A stretch of 64,000 nucleotides of DNA, from contig JANATF010000002.1 in the NCBI GenBank assembly GCA_029449245.1, positions 3,100,001 to 3,164,000 on the forward strand, read 5' to 3'. The position numbers were made by a program, and so were the translations under genes. Under the pieces are notes generated by a model. The model was not told the DNA's origin, did no database searches, and saw only the letters and a list, made by a program, of their open reading frames with translations. Shown here in pieces: positions 11,700 through 22,181 of the stretch; position 1 is the first letter of the stretch, and the number at the start of each line of letters is the position of its first letter. The stretch is from Mortierella alpina (lineage: Eukaryota; Mortierellomycota; Mortierellomycetes; Mortierellales; Mortierellaceae).

Positions 11700-13649
11700 A
11701 ATGTCGCCTAGCTGGGTCTTCGTCTTCGTTTGTACATACATGCGCACATGCATGGAGAAAACAACATGTGCATGACTCGCAGGCCTGAAAACGATTTTTT
11801 GTCTGGGTCCCCCACATGTCGAGTGTTGGAAAGTGAGGTTCAGAAGTTCACAGGAGTTTTGACCGCTGCAAGTGATCGAAGCACTTGTGGGTAGATGTGA
11901 ATGAAAAAGAAAGCTCTTGTGTTCCATTATTAAAAGATTACAACGGTGCCTGAAATCACGAGCTAATAGCAGCCTCCGAGCAGCCCTTCAGAGCATCTAA
12001 ATGGCTTCTACGGTAGCGTGCTGGTTTATACGTGAGGGCTTATTGTTCTGTTTTTTTATTGGTAGTCTACCGCCTCGCTAAAGTACATAAAGCTCAGTAC
12101 ATTAGTTTTTACAACTATCTTACGAATCTGTCCCACCAAGATAATGTTGTGGGGCACACGACGATGCGCAAGGGACAAGCGTTGACGGCAACAGACGAAA
12201 GGAACCAAGAGATCGCACAGGATCAAAGTTTTATTGAGTATTCGCAGCATGCAATAAGCGCGCGGCGGGTGCGGCATGTGCGTCCATCTCAAGATCAAAC
12301 GTGCAAGCAAAATAACAATGGATAAGGGTGCCGTTTGTCAGCCTGAGCTACTGTAGTGGAAGGCAGCGAACTATCATTTACCATGGATCATATCGACTAG
12401 GTGGTTCGTGCGCGTTCGTGCGGTCTGACTGGATTGAGGTGAAGGAGCAAGTGAAAAAGAAGGGCGCATGTCTGTTGTACATCACATGTGAGGTGGTGGA
12501 TGCGTGGTCCCTGAATAACGGCGATTCCACGTGTGAGCTGAGTGGCGTGTTCACCTTTTTCTTTGCAGGTGCCGATGGCATGTGTGCTCTGTGGAGAACG
12601 TAGTCTATCGAGAAGAGCATGATCTTCGACGTGTATATCACTCAAATGCATATCCATCCTGATGAGAAAGGAGAAGAACAAGAGTACATGCAAAAGGCGC
12701 TTGGACGTAAAAAAAAAAGAAAGATACCTGGATTTGACACATGCACAGGCGTCTGTGCAAGGAACAGTAACAAAGTTCGAAGCGATTACACACATCACAT
12801 GTGCCCTATGAAAGAATGAGAAAACTAATGGGGAGGCCCAGATGAGAAAGTGGGCATGTCTTGCGAGAGATGGCTGAGAGATAAAGAGCGATGTTGTTGG
12901 AAGCCGCATGCGCATGCATACACCTATCGGGGGACCAGGACGAGTATGCTGAACACGAGCGAGCATATAAAAAAAAGCCATGGCTCTCAAGAAGTGATTA
13001 ATTTAAAATGCTCCGACCTGCTAGCCAGACAGAGAGTTGCCCGACAACCTTGCCAGCTTCGGCAGCCATCCTTGGTGCAATAGATTCTTTGTTCCCTCCA
13101 CATGCACAGGTCGCTCGATCAGCACGTTTAGCATTGCATGAAGAAGGCGCCCTTCCTCATGCTAGACTATACGAGGGCTTGCATTTGAGAGCCGCTGGAC
13201 TAAGATCATGCACTTTACAAAGTGCTTTGTCAGGATTGTCGCTCTTGCGACGATCAATTGCAGACTTATCATGGCTCTCTCCTCAATCGAAATCGATTCA
13301 GCCTTCGATACAGACCAACCCACCATGATTCTCGTCGAGTATTGACTTGCCTCTGTCCTTTTCGCAGGCTGAATCTATTTATCAGCATGGTTCGACAAGC
13401 GCTTCTTCAATTAGTGAAACAAAGCATGGTCGCTTGAACGCTCTTAGTCAATAGTTCGTCTCCCCTACGTTCTCCTCACACGCACCTCTGTTGCCCGTGA
13501 TGCTGGTATGAAACCCCGGTCGGACAGCATCCCATGCGTTGTTTGTGCCATGCGAACGGGCAGGACAAGGAGGGAAACCAAACTCTCGTGAACGATTCGG
13601 CGAGAAGAACACGAGGGCACGCACATGCCTCACTCTATATGTGCTCGTG

Positions 13650-13657
13650 TATTTAAA
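13650..13657 (+). promoter_or_regulatory. TATA-like box of the bHLH gene
   Basis: TATTTAAA lies about 218 bases before the chosen bHLH start codon. Its position inside the extended open frame supports initiation at 13868 instead of the first in-frame ATG at 13625. Confidence 0.45.
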
Positions 13658-13867
13658 CAGTGGGTGGCACTTGCTTCTCGTTCCTCACTCTTCCAATCTT
13701 TACCTTCTTCCAACGCCTCAAAAATCGTGACAGATCTCACACCGTCCCTCAAAACAACGCCCATAGCACACAGCACGGACTCGCATTCCCACACATGTGC
13801 ACATAACATAACACATAACTCTTCAGCAATAGCATCGCACCCCTCCACCTATCCCAACACTTCCATC

Positions 13868-15252
13868 ATGCCTCAGGCCTCATTTCATAACCAAACCTCT
13901 CGATCCCCTTTACACCGCATGTCGGCAGATGATGCATCCGACTCTCATCCCCACACATACGCCTACACGAATCCCGAAGCAACATCGTACTATCAGCCAG
14001 ATCGGCAGCAGCCGAGGAGTCATCCGGCAAACTACCCTACTGCACAGCCGCCAGATCTCTTAGCGAGCCCCATGCACAAACGGCCCTCGTATTCTGAACA
14101 GCATCACGACTCCTCATACCAGGGCTATCCAAGTACTCAGTTCCATGCAGATGCGCATCCTGCTACGTACGAGCGGTCATCTCGGTCGCCGACGGATTCG
14201 CCCATGAGCTATTATGGCCATGACCAACAACAGCAGCCGCAACAGCAGCAACAGCATGCACACGATCCAAGTAGGAGAACACCTCATGAGTCAGCATCGA
14301 TTTTGACCACAGCAAGACGATTCTCTCAGGAGGACGAGAACAGCATGTACTCAGTACACCATTTCCACGCGGGACAAGGCCACCACCCAGAAAACACCAC
14401 CACGACCATGATCCCCAACAGTAGCCATGTCGGTGGCAGTATGACCTCACCTTCAACACTGCGGACCGCTGCTCCTGGACATTCTCCTCTGTCACCAAAA
14501 TCACCACCCGTAGCAGCGCAAGGAGCACAAGCAGCAGCAGCGACATACCCTTCACAATTGCCGCACTCGAGATCACCACAGACACCGCCCCAAACGCCTT
14601 CGCCAAGGAAGTTTGCTCGATCGGGCCAGCAGCCCCCCCGGCACTATCATTATCACCCTCATCATCATCAGCAACAACAGCATCATCATCATCATCAGCC
14701 GCAGCAAGCGTCGCGGAAACAGGACGTGCCCGTGGCGGCAGCAACAGCTTCGCAAAGCAAACAGGGATCGACCGTTGGACCGAACCGACGACTGGCTCAT
14801 ATTCTTTCGGAGCAAAAGCGACGAGAGAAGATCAATGGCGGGTTTGATGAGCTCAAGAGTGTTATTCCAGAGTAAGCGCCTTGGTTGATCTTCTTTGTCA
14901 TCGTGCAGTGCGATAGTCACAAATAGTATTGACACTCCCACCTTTTATAACGAGCAGTTGTGCAGAGAACGCGGATTCCAAAGCCATGATCCTCAAGAAA
15001 GGTAACAACAATGAACACTGTGGCCTTACCTTTCCTCTCTTTCCCGTCTTTCGTGGCATTTTCTGAGAAAGTGCTGGCCTTAGGATTGAACCTAATCTGT
15101 ACGAATCTGAACCTCGCTGTCAACTTTTAGCCACGGCTTATATTCTACTGCTGGAGGACGAGCTGAAGCGGTACGCAGATATTTGCCAACAGTATCCTCA
15201 CTTGAACACGACCCTCAACCGCCAAGACAGCGAAGGCGATCAGGAACATTGA
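13868..15252 (+). CDS. bHLH transcription factor
   Basis: A nuclear DNA-binding regulator. Exons: 13868-14871, 14958-15001, 15131-15252, with matching phases, giving 389 residues. Residues 1-300 are disordered, rich in His, Gln, Pro and Ser, with poly-Gln and poly-His runs. The bHLH begins near residue 306: basic region RRLAHILSEQKRREKINGGF, then helix 1 FDELKSVIP. The loop and helix 2 follow after the first splice (ENADSKAMILKKAT, then AYILLLEDELKRY). The basic region keeps the H/E/R pattern expected for E-box binding. The open frame extends upstream to an ATG at 13625, but a TATA-like element lies in that part, and MPQASFHNQTS at 13868 reads as a natural start. Subfamily and target genes cannot be told from the sequence. 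Confidence 0.88.
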
Positions 15253-15351
15253 AATGCTCCCCCTCCCATTCCCCATCCACAGGAAATATCGAGCCGGAGC
15301 ACATGTAGAGCACTTCAGCAGGTCGATATATTAATATTAATCACATAAAAA

Positions 15352-15357
15352 AATAAA
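15352..15357 (+). terminator. AATAAA poly(A) signal of the bHLH gene
   Basis: A consensus AATAAA lies 100 bases after the bHLH stop codon, in the gap to the convergent minus-strand locus. Confidence 0.5.
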
Positions 15358-15497
15358 GTAAAAGGAGACATCCAACCCGTCTTCCGTAGACCATAAAGCG
15401 AACGTTGTTGAAAAAAAAATATGCTGGGTTTAGATCTGAGGTCAGGTTTTGAGTGGTATCGCAGGCGGTGATACGAGAGGGGGCACCTTAATGGGGG

Positions 15498-17005
15498 TCA
15501 TCCAGCAGTGGGCGGGAACGAGGACGGAACGTGAAAGACCTCCACACTCTCCTCAACCATGAGATCCCCTGTGTAAAACTCACTCTGGGCCAGTGGGCTG
15601 TGGGCCGAGTCGCTACCTTGCATCGAGTCCGGTACTGAGAATGATGTCGAGAAGACTGGCGAGGACATGTATGGACTCCTTTGCGCTACATGCAAATGGC
15701 TGCCTCCTGTCGCAGGGTTAAGCGACAAGGACGAGGAACTGGAGTATGGTCGGGATGCAAAGTATGATTCTCGTAGCACGCTGGATCTTGACGGTGGCTC
15801 ATTGACTGACGATCTTTCAGACTCTTTAGATGCTCGCGTTGCCAACTGGCGAAATAATGCCTGATTCTTTGATGCCGTTGCAGAGCTCTGAGAGGCTGGT
15901 GCCTTGCCATCCAGACTAGCCCGGAGATTTTGAAGGTGGCGGATGTCTCCTTGATATTCCACGACCGAAGGCGAACGATGGAGGGTATCAGCAGCCGTCG
16001 GCTCTAGTTCATTGAATTCCTGCTTCGCGATCCCGTAGCTTGGTTGACCGTAGACCGGCTGAGCATCTTTGTGTACGACTTGCTGGTATTGTACTGGGGT
16101 ATGTGAAGGACCATACTGGATGCCATCTGGATGTGAGGCGCGGAATGGGGCGGTGGAGGGGTACTCTTGGACGGTTCGTCTGTTTTCAGAAAAGAAGTCT
16201 TCAGAATCGTCGTCGATCAGCTCCGCCTCTACAGTCAGGTGGGGACTCTCTTCCACAATCTCAATGCTGGTACTTCGTGCCATTTCATATCCATCCGCAT
16301 AGAGAGGCGTCCGTGGTCGTAATGGCTGATACACGTCGCGCTCTGTGTTATGATGCTCTGTGTTATGATGTTCACCTTGAGGGAAGTATGTCGCCGCTGG
16401 AATTGTGCCGCTGTTGATGTGATCGCTGATGTTGTCGCTGCGTCTGCTTTTATGGTCTTTTTGCAGCATGTCCTCGTTTTTGAGAGCCATGCCCTTGGCT
16501 TGCCGCTCTTCCTCCTCTAGAAGACGGTGCCTCCTCCGACGAATGAAATACCATACACCCAGGCTTATGAGGATCAAGAGCGTCACACCTCCTGCAATAA
16601 GGCCAATCATAAGCGTCTTGGGTTTGGTTGGAGGAACATAAACGTCGACTGTATCGCCCCATTGCTGAGGCCCACCGTTCCAAACGCCGACAGACTGGTC
16701 CAAAAGGTCAGTGGGAGGTGAAGGGCCACTGATCTCCAGGCTGGTTAACCCTCCGTGGAAAAATATCTGCTCTCCCTGTCCGATCACACTTGCGCCTCGG
16801 AAAATGGTATTCCTGGGTCCTCCTTAGATACCGGAGAGTACTTCTACGGCATTCTTGGTGATATCATACACCTGCACCTGCTGCTGCGTGCCCGAGCCAC
16901 CAGCGTTCCCAGGAAAGATGTCCAAGAGTGAAGGCGATACAGGGTAGGCGACTGATCCGCGTGTCGCCTTGGCCAGTTTTCCTGCGTTTCCAAACATCAC
17001 GATCA
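15498..17005 (-). pseudogene. C-terminal half of a kelch/single-TM protein, with in-frame stop
   Basis: From a plausible intron acceptor at 17006-17008 the minus strand reads last-kelch-type sequence (MFGNAGKLA, later VQVYDITKNAVEVLSG). An in-frame TAA follows at 16826-16824, and the same frame then continues with GGPRNTIFRGASVIGQGEQ and IFFHGGLTS. A transmembrane helix (LMIGLIAGG to LGVWYF) is followed by a basic RRRRHR stop-transfer and a long Ser/Pro-rich cytoplasmic tail ending at 15498. Sequence on both sides of the stop reads as one protein, so it looks like a nonsense mutation. An intron there would be only about 36 bases. The matching kind of N-terminus lies at 19790-20318. I read this as the separated tail of a broken gene. 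A functional short gene with an undetected 5' exon remains possible. Confidence 0.6.
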
Positions 17006-17456
17006 CTATATGAAAAAGCAATTTTGATTATTAAACGCCTCGGTGCTAGGATTCTCGATCACAATGCGCGCCCTGCCACGGCTGTCGTGAGCGCAAAGTA
17101 TAGGGTAACGCATTTTTTTGGTCAGCGCTATGCCTCAGTGCCATTGGGTGTTGGATGTTATCCACAGGGAGCACTGTGAGGCATATCGCCTACCAGAGAC
17201 GCTGAACAGCTACGATGTATACTATCGGTCCACGGTGCTATCTTTCGTTTATTCTTTAATTATCGCAGCAGTAGCTTCCGACGATAATGCTTGATAATCA
17301 AGGCAGCGTGAGCAAATGCATGCAAATGGACGTAGTATTGTTTTGTGTAATGCTAGATTCTGATCAGCGTCTTTGTTTCCTGATCGGAGCTTTTTTTTTT
17401 TCGCTATGATTCTCACTCGACCAGGAACGAAATTGTCGTCATCGCGATCTCCAAGA

Positions 17457-19335
17457 TCACTGGAGGGGGCGGTTCTCACTCGACAGGCACTGTGAGGTCA
17501 TTCTTGGCTCTCGCTCGACTCTTGCTGGACTGGTGCTGGAAGGAGACCTCTTGGCTCTCGCTGGACTGGCACCGGAAGGGGCGTTCCTGGCTCTCTTTAG
17601 ACTGGGAACGAAATCATCGACATCGTCGTCGTAAAGAGAAGACTTCTGGGCCTGTTCCTGCCGACCATGCTTTGCATTCTTTGTCTTGGGTGAGCTGTGA
17701 GGAAATAACGCGTTGTGGTGAAGATGAGGGGAGAGCTGGGTGAATAAAGCAGTTTGAGGAGGCTGATTCTCTTTATCACGTTTGAGCAGAAAACCATCGA
17801 TCGGCAATTGTTTCAAGCGCGCCCGGAGCACTTTTAGACACGACCGTGGCGGCACGCAAAGGGCGAGCGACAGGTTCTGCATCTGATAGTGATTTCGCGT
17901 GGTTGTGACTCCCTAAATTGTCCTCGTCGCACTTGAAGAAAGCCGTAGTTCCCTTCTCGAACTCCCACGGGCTGCGCTGAGAATCTCCGTCATCACTGCA
18001 TGGGTTGTAGCAGTTATTCAGAGCCATTTCCTCAAAAGGGGTCCCGAGGCGGTCGCATTCGTTCGCAATAGCTTCCTCCAACAGTCTGCCTTCTTCGTCG
18101 TCGCTCTCATCGATGCACCTAACAAGTGCAGCATGCTCGTCTACCAATCTATGAAGAAAATCAGAGTTGTATTTATTATTATTATAATACATATGTCCAT
18201 GATCACACCACAAAATAAAAAACAAACAAAAAGCTTACCTGGGCAGACGATGGCTCATTTTTTCAGCGGTGTCCGTCATCAGATCCCTGAGTATCTGTAT
18301 GCACTTGCTGCAGTTCTCGAAATCCGTTCCATCAAATATCTTTGATGTTTTAAATTGCGGGAGCCCATTCTTCGCGAAATTCAGCCCTTTGGGCAGGAAG
18401 ATGCAAGCGCCGAGTCGGTAAGGGCCATCGTCTGAGATGCGATCAATGTTTCCGACTTGTCCTATCTCTACCATCGATAATCCGGAGCAAAGGTCGATGC
18501 CATCACAGGTTAGTAGGAAGTATACCTCCACTGGAATTTGTCCCATTGGATACGTTTCTTCTTGTCCTTGCGCTTATTTTTGCAGAATGCGTTCCAGAGA
18601 CATTCCTCGTCCTTGGTAAACGCGATCATCACCTCTTTGTCGGGATCGTATTTTTGGCAAAGCTTCAACAGGATTTCGTCAGCTTTTTTGAAGCCGACTT
18701 CGCGTCTCGTGGTGTCACACCAATACCGCATGTACTCGACTCGTTTCTCTAGCGAGAGATCCATAAACAACCTAACGAAAGATGGGTAGTTGTTCAGAGT
18801 CTCATAGTCATTTAGAATAGTACTCAAAACAAACATCAACTTACGAATTCTTCCACGTTGAAGCTGCCACTGTACATTGTTGAGGGTGTGTGTATGGAAG
18901 TATGGCGTGGTCGCTTCCTGATGTAATCCTGTCAGTGGAAAATTGTTGCAGCTTGTCGGAAGTACCGGCGACCAGGGGCTGCCCATCGTACCAGTCAATG
19001 GATTTGGAAGCTTGTGCCTCAACTCGAAGGTGCGCGATCTCACGGGCAGACAGGCTCGGCACGCCCAACGTCAGTCCTCGGCAATACACTGTGAGGACAA
19101 AGCCATGGGCGAGAAGCCGATCTTTAAACTCAGAGCCCCTACCATGATAAGTGCCCCACGTGTCGAAATACTCGGCCGATCTTTGGTGCGAGTCGAAGGA
19201 AGCCCTTTTCCTTGATTCACACTCCCTGCACAGTAGAGAATATGCGCTCTTCCCAAGTCTGTGTTTGAGCCTATAGTTGTCCTGATTACACTCTTTGCTG
19301 CATCGAGAACACGTTCGTGATTTTGGCTCCTCCAC
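17457..19335 (-). CDS. Unrecognised multi-exon protein with N-terminal Cys4 (zinc-ribbon-like) motif
   Basis: Exons on the minus strand: 19335-18845, 18771-18554, 18467-18239, 18148-17832, 17770-17457. All joins are GT-AG and in phase, giving about 522 residues. Near the N-terminus there is CSRC and, 22 residues later, CREC, in a setting that resembles the zinc ribbon of HNH-associated proteins. The middle is mixed and basic (KNKRKDKKK). The C-terminal part is acidic, then basic (DDDVDDFVPSLKRAR, and Ser/Pro/Arg repeats). The first exon has no ATG: the frame opens at an AG (CACAG|GTG at 19336) and stops just upstream, so a 5' exon is missing or lost. The fourth intron is weak (61 bases, GTGCTC donor). 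The gene sits between fragments of other genes, which suggests an insertion. I do not recognise the family. Confidence 0.5.
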
Positions 19336-19377
19336 CTGTGCACCTTCGCTGGCTTTTTTAGTTCATTCCTCCTGCCT

Positions 19378-19790
19378 CTAACAGGTGAAAGCGATAGATG
19401 ATGAGCACCCCAAAAGGGGATTATCTGGTTCGTCTAGAAGGGTCAGCAGGCGGTTCAGGGTAGCTTTGGTGTTGGCAATCTGATCTGGCCTCTGCTCAGC
19501 GGCAGGTTCAGTGAGGTAGAGCTGGGTGTACGCCTTGCCAAGTGCCATGTCATCGGCATGGGGGAAGCGATCGTCCATTAGGGTCCAGTGCTGTTGCTCA
19601 GCATAGTGCTTTACAGCATCACGGTAGGCGGGATGGCCAGTGGTGGCAGAGGCGGCGATGAGGCCGCCGTACAGTGCGGCAATGCCCCAGCGTGAATCGA
19701 ACTATGGCTCAGCGATGCGGAGCTGCCATCAGCAACTTTCTTCATGGCGCTCAGTATGGCAGGACTATTGAGCTTGGTAAGTCCGTCGGC
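19378..19790 (-). pseudogene. Decayed GH105/GH88-like glycoside hydrolase fragment
   Basis: Minus-strand reading gives LNSPAILSAMKKVADGSS and then, in another frame after a stop, FDSRWGIAALYGGLIAAS, HPAYRDAVKHYAEQQHW, DDRFPHADDMALGKAYTQLY and ATLNRLLTLLDEPDNP. This matches the (alpha/alpha)6-barrel pattern of unsaturated rhamnogalacturonyl hydrolase-type proteins (GH105/GH88). In that family the next block would be a Trp-rich WWCDALFM region, but here the similarity ends near 19420. Only about 110 of the family's roughly 370 residues are present, with a frame change and a stop, so it cannot encode an active enzyme. It is joined directly to a kelch N-terminus upstream, which is not a known natural architecture. 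Family assignment is from memory of motifs. Confidence 0.55.
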
Positions 19791-20318
19791 CAGGATCCTG
19801 GATTGAAGATAGACAGGGCTCAAAAACATTCCCGAGGAGACGGACGGTCCATATCTGAGGTTGGTGGCGTCGTCCCAAGAAGCTGCCGCAATGTTGTATA
19901 CGAGCACCTGAAAGCTGCCTCCGACGACCACAATCCGCCCGTCGTCGGTTGCGAAGCAGTCGATCCAAGCGGGTGATGCTTTGGGCTCTGATGTAGAGAA
20001 GGTCATGGTCATGTTGACTATCTGGACAGGGACAGGAGGGTTGGGAAGGTCGAGCCAAGGCAGCGTTTCTGGGTCTGAGGTCGAAACGGAGGTTAAAGGC
20101 AGTTTGAGAGATGTGAAAGGGGCGTAGCTGGACGATAGAGGCGGCGTTCCTCCCAGGAAGTAAGGCACGTTGTCATGCTCGACTATGCAGTGGCCAGCTC
20201 GTGGCTCCGAGCCTTTGGACTGTGCATGCGTGTAGGAGGAAGAGAGGGTGTAGGCTATTGCGACGAGAGCGAGTATATGGGAAGCGCGGTTGAGGAAGGA
20301 CGGCGCCTGTTGAGCCAT
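19790..20318 (-). pseudogene. N-terminal fragment of a secreted kelch-repeat protein
   Basis: The ATG at 20318 opens a frame with a signal peptide (MAQQAPSFLNRASHILALVA, cleavage near THA-Q). Kelch-type sequence follows: PRAGHCIVEHDNVPYFLGG, DCFATDDGRIVVVGG, FQVLVYNIAAASWDDAT, SPVYLQSRILADG. After ILADG the reading becomes GH105-like. The frame itself stays open to a stop at 19611. One to two kelch units are present out of the five to seven expected, and the transmembrane tail is absent here but is found at 15498-16823. I interpret it as the amputated 5' end of one disrupted gene. An alternative is that the two halves come from two different family members. Confidence 0.55.
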
Positions 20319-22181
20319 TTGCGTGGTGGTGTGCAGAGCTCGACGGGGTGATGGAGCCAAGAGGAAAGAAAGCGGGTTGAGGGTGGCAGCCAAAGATGCT
20401 CGGGGAGGAGAGGGAAAGAGCTGGCAGAGACAGAGAGAGAGAGGAGGGAGGGAGGACGAGAGTGGAGGAGGACGAGGAGAGGAGAAGAGAAAAGAGGAAG
20501 AGACGAGAGGAGACGAGAGGAGTGCAGAGGAGTATTAAAAAGAGGATTAAGCTTCGCGAGATGGCACTGTACATGCCGGGCGGGGGGAACACGGCAGGCA
20601 GCTATGGCGCAGCACTGGGGGCAAACGAGGTGCGGTGCACGTTCAGGAAACAGTACAGGAGAGAGCAGGAGCGGGAGAGCACCATGGGGTTGCACAAACA
20701 GAGTCGAAGTGGCGTCTGAGCAGACGAACAGGAAGGCAAAAGAAAACATGGGCAGAAGGAGCAAGAAAAAAAAACAACAACAACGCCGCACAGTCTTCAC
20801 AGGGTAAACAAACACACTTGTGATCCCGACCATACCGGGCACCGCACTTGGCTGTGGGAATGGAGTCCAAGCGACATGGTCTACATGGTGTACATCCGTT
20901 ATCTGGCAACAGCTTGCAGTGGGCATCCCGTGCCTGGCAGATAGGTGAACGTTCAATTACAGGTTGGATCGACGGTCGATCCTTCCTAATTCAATATCAT
21001 GGATGTGCTCGCTCTCTCGAAAGCTGCCCCTTTTCGATCCACGGGCCTGATCCCTCTGAGGCTCGCTGTCTCGTTACATTTTGGTCTGACAGCGTCGTAT
21101 TGTACGAGCCAGGAATTGCTTGAGGTTTATGGTTAGAGCGTGTTTGTTCTCTTCTGTAAGAGTTGTACTTGCCGAAGAGTACCTGTGGAGCGCGCTGTCC
21201 AATGACTCGCGAGGAATGTAGTAGACTACGTCGATCGCGTCCGTGTGCGCACACAGGCTTGCAGGTCCATAAGGGCAGGTGCCCAATGGAATTTGCATCG
21301 AATGCATGTGGTTAGTCTATCTCTGTCTGTTTGCACTGTTCTTGCCTCGCTTGCGCCTGTTTTTATGTTGCCCAGGGCTGCCTGCATGGTTATTTTTTTT
21401 TACAATTTGCATGCTGTGGCAGACCATCCCCAAAGCACTATGCCAACAAACCGAGGCTCCTCATTGGTGCGACGATTCATTTTGCACTGCGTTTTTTTTT
21501 TTGCAACGGGCCTCCGTGTCACAGCTGCTTATACTTCTCCCCTTTTCTTTTTCATTTTTCTTTTCCTCTCCGTCCTTCCTTTCCCTCGTCCTCCATCCCA
21601 CTCCTCTTCCATTCCAAGTCCCGTGTCTTCGACCACCCTCTCCTCGGCTATCCCTCGAGACATCTCATGTAAGGCTCTCCACTCCACCATACGACCACTC
21701 CATCGACACACCCCCCGGAGGACCCTGGCGGTTTTCCAATATACATTCAAAAAAAGATCAGAAATGTCCATGAGCAATCGCCAGAGTCGCTGTGCCCTGG
21801 CACCATGCATGTCTCTTTCTATGGGCTTCCCTACAACCAATACTGTCGCACGAGAAGCGGTGGGCACTGACTCGCAGCCTTTGGGACTAGGGCATGACGA
21901 CAGCCAGCTCCACTTTTGTGAAGAAACAAACGAGCTTGAATTTCAGCACAGGATGGAACGCGCGACGCAGCTGAATCTGTGAGAGGCGATCAATGCTAAA
22001 GAGAATGTACATCAACTCACCCATCGAACGTCGTTTGTCTTTCTTGTTTCTTCCGTTCAAATGGCATAGAACTGAACACTAACAAAGGCTCTCGGTTATC
22101 CTTGTCCTTGTTCTTCGCTCAGTCTTCTCACGGGATCACAACAAAAAGCAACAACCTAGAAAATAAATCCTTTTATCCTCG
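20319..22181. other. Intergenic region with purine-rich and pyrimidine-rich tracts
   Basis: A GA-rich tract at about 20400-20535 is a pyrimidine tract on the minus strand, in the leader of the kelch fragment. A C/T-rich tract at about 21530-21640 lies on the plus strand. A 72-codon plus-strand frame at 21764-21982 (MSMSNRQSRCALAP) ends 200 bases before the PP2C start. It has no recognised homology and may be an upstream ORF or chance. No other gene is seen. Confidence 0.5.

Larger units (their letters stand above)
9042..13867. other. Gene-poor stretch with simple repeats
   Basis: No gene is supported between PNG1 and the bHLH gene. The minus-strand frames at 10070-10372 (100 codons) and 10423-10674 (83 codons) have fairly protein-like composition but no recognised motif and no convincing splice connection. 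They may be remains of a decayed gene. Low-complexity DNA includes an AAAAAG repeat near 11.3 kb and an A-rich tract near 11.67 kb. The promoter of the bHLH gene occupies the right end. Confidence 0.5.

Noticed and set aside
14163-14941. Minus-strand frames opposite the bHLH gene
   Set aside because: They mirror the Gln/His repeat codons of the bHLH gene, which has a clear domain and splice phases.
20173-20956. Minus-strand Leu/Ser/Pro-rich frames of up to 233 codons
   Set aside because: Their sequence comes from the GA/CT-rich tract upstream of the kelch fragment; no domain is visible.
21245-21763. Plus-strand extension upstream of the 72-codon frame before PP2C
   Set aside because: It is Phe/Ser/Leu-rich from a pyrimidine tract and has no conserved feature.
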